Shown: positions 1 to 9,779 of the stretch, one piece after another
Numbering within the stretch: the stretch's first letter is position 1
Layout of the letters: each line of letters starts with the position of its first letter
Source: Undaria pinnatifida
Lineage: Eukaryota; Sar; Phaeophyceae; Laminariales; Alariaceae
Assembly (NCBI GenBank): GCA_012845835.1
Contig: JABAKD010000012.1
Coordinates: forward strand, 13,640,195 to 13,704,194
Direction of reading: 5' to 3'
Length of the DNA: 64,000 nt
The notes under the pieces: model-generated
What the model saw: the letters and a program-made list of their open reading frames with translations, nothing else
Database searches by the model: none
Told to the model about the DNA's origin: nothing
Translations under genes and position numbers: made by a program

Positions 1-96
1 GTTGCTGTGGCAGTTTAGAGACGCCGACCCAGAGTTCGGGTGGTTGCAGTCGAAGGAGCTGGAGGACCACCTCACCACCGTACTCAAGCCCTTCAG
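1..96 (+). CDS. TPS/TPP exon (first visible)
   Basis: The open frame begins at base 2 and reads LLWQFRDADPEFGWLQSKEL and onward to LKPF. It ends at a TTCAG|GTGGGT donor in phase 2. The residues match the region just before the last strands of the trehalose-phosphate phosphatase domain. The exon is truncated by the window edge. A decayed copy of its last 61 bases lies in the next intron at 1083-1143. Confidence 0.8.
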
Positions 97-3000
97 GTGG
101 GTACTGTTGATGTTGATACTGTTTTAAGCAGTCTATTACGTAGCATTGATGGTAGTTGCTGGCGACAGCGTTGACGGCTTTGTACGGTGATTTTCGTGTG
201 TCCGAAAATGTAGCATGTATTGTCGACCATGCAGCAGCCAAGGATGCATGGGCAGCAGTAGCGGGGCTACCGCAGCCAGACAGGCATTGATTTAGTCTCA
301 AAATAGTATGCAAACCTTTGTCCCATCGCACCCGGGGCTCTCACACTATTTTGCGCATAATCAAAGATGTGCCTGTCTGACTGCGCTAGCCCTGCTGCTG
401 CTGTCCATGCATCCTTGACTGCTGCATGGCCGACAATTTTCCCCTACCGCTCGTCTCCTTAGCCCTTGCCTCAGTTATTTCCCTGGTCGTTTCCTCCGCT
501 GCTTGCCTTACCACTGTCTTAACGTCTCGTTCCATGGTCAATTGTTTCATCCGCTGCTGAATCAACTCGCTCTTCTCTGAATAGTAATACCCCTTCAGCA
601 GCTCCGGGCTCGGACCGAACGATTGTCGTGCTGTGATAACTGCCGTAGTGACGCAAGCTGTGTTGTTGCGCGGCCTGCCCGTATGACGTAGAGGAGGGTG
701 GTATAAATGTATCCCGTATCACCACCAAACGCACGTGCCGGTCGTGACATTCCTTCACAGACCCTCGTGCGCACAGAACAAGGAGAAGCTACGCCGTAGA
801 GTCACAAGCTCCGCATACACACACGAGTGCGCCGTGCCTTCTCTCGTACTCCCCTCGGCCGTATACGGTCTGTATCGTTGTATTACACACCCGGGTCGTG
901 TCGTATTAGCATCAACGACTGCCTCCGAAGGTAGACTATCCACCTCAAGAAGACTCAAACGCAGATAAGCGATCCTTCCACATACAAAAGGAAACCCAAA
1001 TATCCGTAGACCAGTATCTGAATCGTAGTATCACGAAACGTATTTCATTAACTCTATTGTCAGCACGAAACGATTCCAGAGGTCGGGTGGTTGCAGTCAA
1101 AGGAGCTGGAGGACCACCTCACCACCGTCCTCAAGCCCTTCAGTTGGCTACAAAGTTTTTACTGACGTAAGTACTACTAGTATCTGTTGGCGATGGCGCT
1201 GGTGGTTTTGTGCCATGAAATCGTCTGCCTAAAAGGTAGGTCGACTACTTTTCGATCGCGATATTGCGGCTTTGATCTTGTGGTTGTTTTCATTTGTATT
1301 ACGTACGACTGTTTCAACATGCGACCTTTCGATTTTGATCGCGACTGTCGTACATGCAGCGTGGAGATCTTGCGCGGCAGCGGATCGGCCGACGGCGACG
1401 GGGGTTACATAGAGGTCCGCCCTGGAGGAGTCAACAAGGGGGCGTTCGTATCGGGCATCTTGTCGAGACAGGTGAGGTGGTAGCTGTTGAACTGTTTCGT
1501 GCGGGGGCCCCTTCAGCAGCAACAGCAATAATAGAGGCAGCAGCCGAAGCAGACGCAGCAGCAGTTCAGCGGTAACAGCAGCAGCGACAGCAACTGCAGC
1601 GGCAGCTGTAACAGCAGCAGCAGTAGCAGCTGCTGCAGCAGCAACAACGGTAACAGCACCAGCAGCGGCAACAGCCGTAGAAGCAGCAGGAACAATGGTA
1701 GTATTCATAGCAGCAGTAGTAGCAGCAGCAATATTTGCAGCAGGAGCAACGGTAGCAGCAGTCACACTTCAGTGTGGCTAACGCGTGTCGTCCCGACATT
1801 TTTTGCTCAATTTTGCCCCGAATTATCAAAACGTTGCCTAGAGCAGCGCTTTTGTGTTTTTATCGTGTCACCACCCCACATACCACTATTCGCAACCTCG
1901 AAACGGTTTGGCAGGTCGAGATGGGGCTGATGCCCGACTTCATTCTAGCGATGGGGGACGAGGAGTCGGATGAGATGATGTTCGAGGCGGTGAAGGAGTT
2001 CAGTCGAGGCGTTAAGGGAGAGGAGCCAGGCACACCGGACACGGCGGCCGTGACGGTTCAGGGGGCGCAGAATTCCCCCGGCCGACGAAGGGGATCTTAT
2101 CAGGTATTCCGCCGTGGCTGGCAACCGGTGTCGTTGGCTGTTTCGACGATGGTTGGTTAAACTGTATATGTCACGGTAACTGTAACGTTGTGACTGTGTC
2201 AGTAACCATGACCGTAGCTGTAAGTGTTCCCAACCGTAACTCTAACCGTGCTGATAACCCGTAGCCACAACGCTGACTGCAACCCTCCTGCTTGAATCGT
2301 TCTCCCTTGAGGTCGGAGCTGCTGCAGCGGTCCTCAACAGTAACGGTAACTGTTGATGTGCCGAACCGTCCCCGTCCCCGTCCTCAACCAACCCTAACGC
2401 TGACTCTAAACGCTCTTCTAACGGTTCTCCGTTAAAACCCACTTCCAAGTCTTGAAATGATGCTAGTCTAACTCCGAGTGTTTTGTCCCCATGTCGGGAG
2501 TGCAGTTTTAAAACGGTTAGCGCTTCGCATGTCCGACAGGTCGTGATCATCTACAGGAGATCCTGTATCTGCCGCTATGGCAGGTGTTGTGCAGGACCTG
2601 TAGTATTAGTGAAGGTCCAACCCCGGAAGCGTGTGCTACATCATGCCGATCGTACGGCTCCTACCCGGTAACATGAGCTAGACCGTACAGATCGTTACTT
2701 AAAATATCTAGATCATCAAGTCGGGATCATGTGGTCTATCTGTCCGACGCGTGTAACGTTTGAAACCGTAACTCTAGATGTTCCCCACCGCATCTGTAAC
2801 AACGGTCCTCAACCAACCCTAACGCTAACGATGACCCTAACGCCTAAAACCTACCTAACTGATAACGTTTCAGGTGGGAACAACGGCAGAAATCCTTACC
2901 AAGTCAGCCGCCATCCTTGACAGCAACTGCAACTACATACATACCCGAAACCGTAGCTGTAATTTTTCCCAGCCGTATCTCCATTAACCTTACCCAGATC

Positions 3001-5881
3001 CCATCCTAGCCCTAGCGCCAGGGGGTCTGCGAGATACGAAATTCGGTTGGGTAGGAGACGCGTGCTACAATAGAGGTGTTAAGTAAGGTATACCACTTTT
3101 TGGCTGAACTGTTTTCTAGGTGGCGGGGCTCCTTAACCCCATTAGAGCCCCCAAATCCCGCTCTATACTAATTGCAAGTAACTTTGTCCGCAGAAAGGGT
3201 TTCCGGTTGTAAAGGCGTTACACCATTTTCCAACTCATAAAATTACACTGCTCTAACTCCAAGTGTTTTGTCCCCGATGTCGGCGCTGCGGTGCTGAAAC
3301 GGTTTTATGACCCGAAAAATCGTCCGAATGTCGTGTTATTTCTTTTTGACATTTTTTTTTTGTTGTTGTATACGAAGTATATGCGTAGGCCATGGGATAG
3401 TTCGTTCGTCAGGTCGCCCTTTTCAGTTTACTCAGCATCAGGGTTTGCTTGAGGAGGGTCGTAATGGAGCTGCCTCAATAGGTTAGGAGCCCCAGAAAAA
3501 AACAAAACAAAAAACGGTGCACTTGTACCGTAGTAGCATGTGTCATGGATTGGGCAGAAAAACATGCAGTTGTCGTAACATTGGAAACCCGTCGAACGTC
3601 GCAATCCGAGGGCAACCCAAACCACATTTATATCGGCGAAAAGACGGGTAAGGAGTATGTTTCCCCACCATATTTTATAGTTTAGGAGTGTGTTTCCGTA
3701 CCATATGTTTCAAGTTTGTAATGATATGTGTTTGTGGGTTGGTTGGCCTGAGGTCACGACGCTCGTCGCTTTCGATGCTGCTATTTTTATGTTTTCCAAT
3801 CCCAACATAAGCTGGAAATCGCGAACGCTCTACTGTATCCATACACCGCCAACGTAACCGTTCTACGGTCACGTTTCAGGTGGGAGCGACAGCGGCGGTC
3901 CTGATCAAGTCGGCAGCTGCCGAGCTCAAACGTCAACAAGAAGAGGCAGACGAAACAGAAAATAACCAGCCAATGAGCTCCCTCATGGGGGCCCACCCTT
4001 CCTCCGCTCCAGCTGATGTCACCGCCATCGCCTTGATGTCGGGGCTTGAAAAGCACGCCGGGGAAGAAAAAACGCCTGGCGGAGGACCCCGGGGATCGGG
4101 GATGGTAGGACATCACTCCGGGTCCGGGTTTCTAGAGAGAGGAGCGGTCAGGGGCCGCTCGCAGAGCATCGCTGAACCGGAGAGGCACATAAGGCAAAAA
4201 TCGGGGTCGGAGAGATGGCGAGGAGGCATTCCTGGGGTAGGGGGATCGGGAGGGGTTGCGATCGGAGCGTCCCCGCTGGGGGTGCAGTGCTTCACGTGCA
4301 CAGTCGGGAAGAAGCCCAGCCAGGCGGCCACGTTTGTGAATGACATTGACGAGGTGAGGGAGGGGGGGGGGTGGCAGGGGACCGCGAGATAGGGAGAGGG
4401 AACAGTTTTTTGTCACGAATCGTGACACCATCTTATGGATTTTTCAATGGTTTTCAAGTTGACTTTCTTTTTCTTTTAATCACGATTCATACCATTGTTC
4501 TTTGTTCGTCAGGAATGACCCCAATACATGCTGTACCGCCTGCTGTAACACTCGCTGTGCAAAAACGCCTACTGTGTCACAGGTGCTGGAGCTGTTGAGA
4601 GGGCTCGTCAAGGTGTCTTCTTCCGTGGCGCGCAACTACTCGACGTCTCACTTGAGCGACATGCGCACAGGGGGAGGCGGGTCCGCTAACTACGACGACT
4701 TGTCTCTCATTTCGGCGCAGTTCCATGCGGAGGTCGGTGTTGATACTTGTATGTGCGTGTTAAGCCGTTTGCTCTTTGTTTTTGTGTTATTTGGGTGGGG
4801 GGGGGGGCGGGGTTCGGGTCCGCAAGGTGATGACGGTTGTCAACTTATTTGGGTATTAACGTTTTCTGAGTTGTTGTGGTTGTGGTTTGTTTGTGGTCGG
4901 AGAGGCAGGTCCAAACTACGACGACTTGTCCCGCATTTCAGCGCAGTTCCACGCTGAGGCCGGTGGTGACGGTTTTGATGCTCGTGCGCACAGGCGTACT
5001 TGTTTATTGTTTTTTTAAGGCAGGGCTTATGCTCTGGCAGACTGGTAAATAAAATAAAATAAAACTGTATCGTTCGTTCTTGGGTTGGTTGCTTGGTTTG
5101 TCCCTCATTTTGGCGCGGTTCTATGCTGAGGCCAGTCGGATTTCAGCAGGTTTTGGTGAAGACAGTTTTAAAGTTTTGTGTATTTAATGGTTTACTTGCC
5201 TCGCACAGGCGACTCTTCTCATGAGTGCTCTTTGTCGGCCACCCTACTTATCTTTTTCCCCTCCTTGTACACGCCTCCGTCCACCATCGTTTCAGGGGTC
5301 TGGAGGGCGGGATTCGTCGGGACAAGGCAATTTGCCGCCCTTAGGACAGAGCGGCGGATTGGCGGTGGGGGTGAGTTTTTTTTTTGTTTGCCTTTCGAGC
5401 AGATCCAAACATGTACTTTCGCGTGTAAGAAGGCTGTCTCGCGCGTCACTTCTTGACGGGGTCTTTCCATGAAGTGAGGCGCCTTTCGGGAGGGTGCGTG
5501 GGAGAGGGGGGGGCGTTACGATTATGTCCCCTTCGAACGGTTCCCGCGTGGTCGCTTGAGGGTGAGCGGCAGCTTTGTTGGTCTGCTTTTTGCAGCGGAC
5601 AAGCTAGCGGTTCCTCTCCCGTCCAGTTCGTCGCACCCCGCGCCAGCACGGTTTGGAACGCGTTTCTTGTTCTAATTCTTGTTATTACCATGTTCCACCC
5701 TCCCCCCCCCGTTTGTGATGTGAGGACTAACTCTGATCTCGGTGTACCTGATGTGGCACAGCAGGGCATGACCGGCATGATGAAGAGCTTGTCGGTGGTG
5801 GTGATGCCGACGCACCTCCTTCCCATGCACTCGGCGCCGACAGCACCGGGAACGATGAGCGCTTACTTCGAACAGATCGAG
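1..5881 (+). CDS. Trehalose-6-phosphate synthase/phosphatase, 3' part of a multi-exon gene
   Basis: Seven exons (1-96, 1360-1471, 1915-2103, 3880-4353, 4583-4732, 5296-5370, 5762-5881) join across GT-AG introns; the exon 1/2 junction is phase 2 and all later ones are phase 0. The start of the gene lies outside the window. The product ends like a class II plant-type TPS: FRDADPEFGWLQSKELEDH, then IEVRPGGVNKGAF, then the HAD-phosphatase motif GDEESDEMMF at 1954-1983, then FTCTVGKKPSQA near 4290-4325. In that family the phosphatase domain removes phosphate from trehalose-6-phosphate in the cytosol, or is regulatory. The acidic GDEESDE residues that bind the metal are intact. After the domain comes a long low-complexity Gly/Ser-rich tail with the helical stretch VLELLRGLVKVSS. 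The stop codon was not found; the gene probably continues beyond 5882. The family call is strong. Whether the enzyme is active cannot be told without the synthase half. Confidence 0.85.
219..437. mobile_element. 219-bp fold-back element (MITE) in TPS intron 1
   Basis: Bases 221-286 and 370-435 are inverted copies: by eye 59 of 66 positions match and three more would be G-U pairs in RNA. The ends read TGTCGACCATGCAGCAG and its complement. The middle adds further pairing (TTGATT with AATCAA, AAAATAGT with ACTATTTT), so nearly the whole element can fold into one hairpin. No clear target duplication was found beyond a possible AT. It has no coding capacity and sits inside an intron on the transcribed strand. 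Confidence 0.75.
438..1359 (+). other. Rest of TPS intron 1
   Basis: No supported gene lies here. The stretch holds a decayed partial copy of exon 1 at 1083-1143, in which the donor GT has become TT. Several short open frames at 519-970 overlap on both strands and show no domain. The intron ends at TACATGCAG before base 1360. Confidence 0.6.
1360..1471 (+). CDS. TPS/TPP exon 2
   Basis: The exon starts after ACATGCAG in phase 2 and ends at GACAG|GTGAGG in phase 0, giving 37 full codons. It encodes VEILRGSG, a short Gly/Asp loop, then GYIEVRPGGVNKGAFVSGIL. The VRPxGVxKG segment is a hallmark of the TPS/TPP phosphatase domain, where the lysine contacts substrate or phosphate. Confidence 0.85.
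1500..1770. repeat. CAG/CAA-rich microsatellite in TPS intron 2
   Basis: Imperfect CAG, CAA and GTA trinucleotide runs fill the stretch. They give long open frames of poly-Ala, poly-Leu or poly-Cys in several frames of both strands, which is what a trinucleotide repeat does and is not evidence of genes. Confidence 0.85.
1915..2103 (+). CDS. TPS/TPP exon 3 with the phosphatase GDEESDE motif
   Basis: The exon is flanked by TTTGGCAG and a CAG|GTATTC donor, 63 codons in phase 0. It reads VEMGLMPDFILAMGDEESDE followed by MMFEAV. PDFxLxxGDxxSDExMF is the third HAD motif of trehalose-phosphate phosphatases, and its aspartates coordinate magnesium. The exon continues into a charged, Ser/Arg-rich linker. 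Confidence 0.88.
2104..3879 (+). other. TPS intron 3 with degenerate telomere-like and duplicated segments
   Basis: No gene is supported in this 1.8-kb intron. Degenerate TAACC/CCTAACGCTAAC strings occur at 2340-2400 and 2800-2860. A segment with ACTCC.AGTGTTTTGTCCCC is present twice, near 2468-2520 and 3248-3300, showing an internal duplication. The intron ends in ACGTTTCAG. Confidence 0.6.
3880..4353 (+). CDS. TPS/TPP exon 4
   Basis: This is the longest exon, 158 codons in phase 0, between ACGTTTCAG and GACGAG|GTGAGG. It begins VGATAAVLIKSAAAELKRQ, continues through a low-complexity Gly/Ser/Arg stretch, and ends QCFTCTVGKKPSQAATFVND. In plant-type TPS proteins a FxCTVGxKPSxA segment follows the GDxxSDE motif, so the order is as expected. 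The insert between the two is longer than in plants and is probably a disordered loop. Confidence 0.85.
4583..4732 (+). CDS. TPS/TPP exon 5
   Basis: The exon has 50 codons in phase 0, between TGTCACAG and GCGGAG|GTCGGT. It starts VLELLRGLVKVSSSVARNYS, which matches the helix that closes the TPP domain in related proteins, and ends with SLISAQFHAE. The last 60 bases have decayed copies downstream at about 4900-4962 and 5092-5135. Confidence 0.75.
4733..5295 (+). other. TPS intron 5 with two decayed copies of the exon 5 end
   Basis: Near 4900-4962 the sequence would encode NYDDLSRISAQFHAE, and near 5092-5135 SLILARFYAE, both copies of the end of exon 5. The first copy has GC in place of the donor GT and an acceptor in the wrong phase, so it should not be spliced in. 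A G-run lies at 4797-4812. Confidence 0.65.
5296..5370 (+). CDS. TPS/TPP exon 6 (small)
   Basis: A 25-codon phase-0 exon lies between CATCGTTTCAG and GGGG|GTGAGT. It encodes only Gly, Ser, Gln and Leu-rich linker (GSGGRDSSGQGN). There is no domain support; the call rests on the splice sites and the preserved frame. Confidence 0.55.
5762..5881 (+). CDS. TPS/TPP exon 7 (last recognised)
   Basis: The exon has 40 codons in phase 0, between GTGGCACAG and ATCGAG|GTGGGT; an alternative acceptor three bases later keeps the frame. It encodes QGMTGMMKSLSVVVMPTHLL and ends SAYFEQIE. The donor is followed at once by the 26-bp minisatellite, so any further exon lies beyond 6.9 kb and was not identified. 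Confidence 0.65.
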
Positions 5882-5929
5882 GTGGGTGGGAGAGAGATTG
5901 CTCCACCTCACGCTCTCTCGAGCGCTCAA

Positions 5930-6870
5930 GGCGCGCACGACCGTACTTATGACTTGAGACGCACAACCGCACTTGTTGCTCGAGACGCACGACCGTAGTT
6001 GTGACTTGACACTCGCACGACCTTAGCCACGACTTGACGCGCTCTACGGCAGTGGCGAGTTGAGACGCACGACCGTACTGTATTTGTGAATCGAGACGCA
6101 CGAGCATTGTTGGTGACTCGAGGCGCGCCACGGTAGGGGGTTGACTTGAGACGCACGACCGTAGCTGGGACTTGATACGCACGACGCGCGACCGTAGTTG
6201 TTTCTGAGCCGCACGACCGTAGGTGGGACTTGATACGCACGATCGTAGTGTGGTTGTGAATCGAGACAAACGGCCATGGTTGTGACTCGAGACGATCGAC
6301 CGTAACGGCGACTTGAGACGTACAACCGTAGTTTTGGATGGAGACGCGCGATCGTTGTTGTGGCTTCACGCGCACGGCCATAGGTGTGCCTTGAAACCTA
6401 CGACTGTGCTGTTGTAGTTGTGACTCAAGACTCACGACGGCCGCAGTTTTTGGAAGCACACGTACGACCGTTGTTGCGACTTGACGTGCACGACCGTAGT
6501 TACGAACGACCGTAGGATGCGATTTGACACGCGAGGCCGTAGTTGAGACTTTAAACGCATGACCGTAGTTGTGACTTTGACAGGTGCGACCTTTCTTGCG
6601 ACTTGACACGCACCACCGTAGCTGAGACGTGAAACGCACGACCGTATTTGTGCCTTGACAAGCACGACCGTGACTGTGACTTAATATGCACGACAGAAGT
6701 TGCGAGTTGATACGCACGATTGTAGTTGTGATTGGCGGCGCACGACAAACCTTGTGACTTGAGAGGTGCGACCGTAGTAGTTGTGACTTCAGGCGCACGG
6801 CTGTAGAGTAGTTGTGACGTCAGACTCACGACCTTAGTTGTTAGCTGAGGCGAACCACCGTAGTTGCGCC
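5930..6870. repeat. Diverged ~26-bp minisatellite
   Basis: About 35 imperfect units of the type GACTTGAGACGCACGACCG plus TAGTTGT follow each other. The unit has no stop codon in most frames of the minus strand, which creates overlapping open frames of 283, 180 and 121 codons there. Because 26 is not a multiple of three, each minus frame cycles through TTVVRLKSQ, LRSCVSSH and NYGRASQV every 78 bases. The array begins about 50 bases after the TPS exon 7 donor, probably inside an intron. I see no start context or splice signal that makes it a gene. Confidence 0.85.
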
Positions 6871-6923
6871 CTTCCCAATGCCCGCTTAGCACGAACGCCT
6901 CAATTTTTTCATGCATACGATCC

Positions 6924-7260
6924 GGTTGCCCCGGTGGTCTAGTGGTTCCCCTCGAGTACTACTAGCGTTGGTCCTTGAGTTCGATTCCCACCGTGGTGAG
7001 ATTTTGTTCTTTTTTGCAGAAATGCGAAAATCGAAAGAAAAAAGGATCAACTGCTGAGAGCGCCTAGCATCGTGGTTAGGTACAATTCGACGCGAGTCGA
7101 CGAAGGAACAAAATGTTGAATTCTTCTCGCGATAAAAATAAAGGCACGTACCGTAGTGGGGAGGGGGGAGGAGGACCCGCTGTGTGACCCTGGATCTGAG
7201 TTACTACAGGAAAAAAGCGCGTGAGTAGTGCGAAGATAATAAATGGGATGGGATTTTTTT
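6924..7260 (+). mobile_element. tRNA-derived SINE, full copy
   Basis: The head CCCCGGTGGTCTAGTGGTT resembles a tRNA-Glu/Asp 5' half. It holds an RNA polymerase III A box (TGGTCTAGTGG, 6935-6945) and B box (GTTCGATTC, 6979-6987). The 3' half does not pair with the 5' half as an acceptor stem, so it is not a working tRNA. A body of about 200 bp follows, with GGATCAACTGCTGAGAGCG and GGCACGTACCGTAGTGG, and ends near ATAATAAATGGGATGG plus a T-run. The body recurs at 61.2 kb (plus) and, head-less, at 26.3 and 32.3 kb (minus). Confidence 0.8.
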
Positions 7261-9779
7261 TATATAATATGCTAATGAATCGGTGCTCACCGCCCCCTTC
7301 CCCCCCCCCCCCCGTCCCCCCCCGTCCCCTACCGCCTCCTCTCTTTCCTCTTTCCTCGCCCTCATTCTTACTCGCTCGTGCGTTGGTTGCAGGAAGGAGA
7401 AGAGGAAGGAGAGGGAGGCATTTTTTTCTAGGGAGGGTGAGAAAAAGATAGAGTTGGGACGGCCACCCCGCTTGGGCCCCTGTCCCCCCACTCCCCCCAC
7501 CCTGCCTCCTTCCCTCCTTCTGGGTTGGATGGATTTTTTCCGTCGGTATTGAAACAGACGGCCGGTCACGCGTTCCACGAATCTTATGACCGAATTACGT
7601 GTTGGTGGAGGTGGTATGAGGGGGGAAAGGGGTTTGGGGCGAGTATTTTGGGGTGTGTTGGTTCTTGGTGTGACGCGAATTTTTGCGGGAGTCGGCATGT
7701 GGAAAGTGGCGATCAGAGGAAAGGAGTGGAGAGTAGGGTTGTGGAGGGTTGGAGGGGAGGAGAGGGAGAAGGGGGCGGGGGTTGGGGCAGAGCGCAGCGC
7801 ATTCGGCGGGGCAGCAAAAGCAGCAGTAGTAGTATTTGTGTGGTTCCTTTTGATGCTGGTCGATATTGTCCCCCCCCCCCCCCCTCCCCCCGGCTTCTAA
7901 AGCTTGTGGCGTTCGGCTTAAGAGGCACGTACAACATTCTTATCGCCCGGGTTCTGAAAAGACAGTAGTGGATTCAGACAAGAACAAAAGCGAACATGGA
8001 GAACGAGCGCATCGGTGATTGTTTTCAAGGACACAGACGATGATCGCCAATCTCCGTGTCCGTTTCGGATTGTTGCTTGTAAGGATGGAGTGGTCGGAAC
8101 GGGTTAATACCTGGGAGAACCGTGCTCGGCCGGAATTTTACTCCGGGGTAACTGACGATGTTGGGAGGGGGTGATGCGTGATCAAAAGGGTAGACGGGTG
8201 GGGCGGGGGGGGGGTTCGGGGTTGGGGGTGGGCTCGGGGTCTTTTGGTGTGGCGTGGACTAAGTGACCTTGTGGCATATCGCATAGCTTTCTGTTTGGTT
8301 TGGAAGGGAGTTGTAGAGGAACATATGGCGCGCTGATATGTGTGTCGAGGGTTGGGTGTGTGTTTTCTGGCCGGATTTCTGTGCGGGAGAATAACGAAAA
8401 ACAGTCGAGAGTTTTTTGGGGAGGGGTTGGGGGAGACCTGGCTTTGGGATTTGCTAAGAGGGTCGCTGGTTGGGTGGGGGGATGACGGAGGTTTTGCATT
8501 GTTTTGTCGCTGAGACTGGTTTGACTTTACACCGCTGCCTACTTGAATGAAAAACCCGGGCGCGCGTCGTAGTGCGAGAGGAAGACCGCTGTTGTACCGT
8601 GACGGCGATGATGCACCAGGTTATTTTTGTGTACTTTTGTTGCTCATCAAAAAGCGGAGAAGACGAGGAGATGGGGGTGTAGAAGCAGGCAAGGAGCTTC
8701 GCACCGCGACGGTAGCAGTTCGGCAGCAGAAGCAACTGCAACAGCAGCAGCGGCGGCAGCATCAGCGACAGCAACATGGTTCGCGACCGCAACAGCAGCA
8801 TTAGCCGCCACCGTCCTGGCGTTGGTCTGAGTTCTCCGTCATTTTGGCGGGCTGCCTCTTGAGCCTGGGACTGAACCGTCTGCCCTACGCTTGTTCTTTT
8901 TCCTGTTTCTTGCTTTTGATTGTTTTGGCCTTGGCTTACCGAGGGTTGTTCGAACGATTGCCTGCGGGAAATTGCTTGCGGGTCGACTATTGCTGATGAA
9001 CTGCTTTCGGATCAATTGATTGCAGAAAGTGTGCTTGCGGTGCGATTTCTCGGGCGCGTGTTGGCCTTTGGTCTCCCTCAATGTGATGATTGGTGCACAA
9101 ACGAGTTGGCCGCTGCGAATTTGTGTCTTGCTGTTTGTTGTGCGTGAAGGTTGAAACTAAAAGGAGAAAGGTTTGCAAATATAACACAACAGGAAGACCA
9201 CGACTGAACGGGTGGATAGATGGATGGGTGGATGGTTTTCTATTTTGTGTGTTATTGGGGAAGGGAGGAGAGGCGAAAAGTGCAGAAGGTGGTGCTGTAT
9301 TGTGTGCGATTCGTTTGCGTACAAGCTTGAACGGACGGCGAGGTGTGGTGGAGAGAGGGTGGGGGGAGACAGAGCTGTAAGAAGAGATCAGAGTGGTCCT
9401 TTTGCGAAGAACATTCCTATCAATAGAGGGGACAAATCACACGTACTGCTACGTATTCCGTTGGTGCTGACGCACCTCCTACCAGGTACTTTACTTCTAA
9501 CGGCAGGCGTATTCCCCAGTGGGTACCGCTGCTGGGGTCTCTGATGTAGGCATCATGTTGCTATCTGATCGGTTTTCACTCTGAAACCAAGGTATTAGCC
9601 CGATTGATTTTCCATCTAAAACCTAGATAAATGTTGGATCGATGTCAAGTGTCCGATCAATTTTTACTCTTCTATGCAAATCACTGTAAAAACCAAGGTA
9701 TTTGTCTGTTCGGTTTCCCGTATATTGTCAAGGTCAGTATCCCATCCGTTTTCCCTCTAAAACCGAGCTAAACGTCGCA
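7261..9779. other. Low-complexity non-coding stretch
   Basis: C-runs and G-runs (7291-7330, 7869-7890, 8199-8215) and a CAG-rich patch (8715-8805) produce many Pro-, Gly- and Gln-rich frames on both strands. None has a recognisable domain or a splice context. A missing final TPS exon could hide here, but I could not identify one. Confidence 0.5.

Noticed and set aside
1229-1829. Ala-, Leu- and Cys-rich proteins
   Set aside because: All are different frames of one CAG/CAA microsatellite inside a TPS intron.
4900-4962. Alternative (mutually exclusive) TPS exon
   Set aside because: The acceptor phase does not fit and the donor GT is GC; it looks like a decayed duplicate.
5947-6798. 283-codon minus-strand protein
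   Set aside because: Produced entirely by a 26-bp minisatellite lacking stops; no start context or splice signals.
6929-7000. tRNA gene with good A and B boxes
   Set aside because: The 5' and 3' ends do not form an acceptor stem and the sequence continues into a repeated body, so it is a SINE head.
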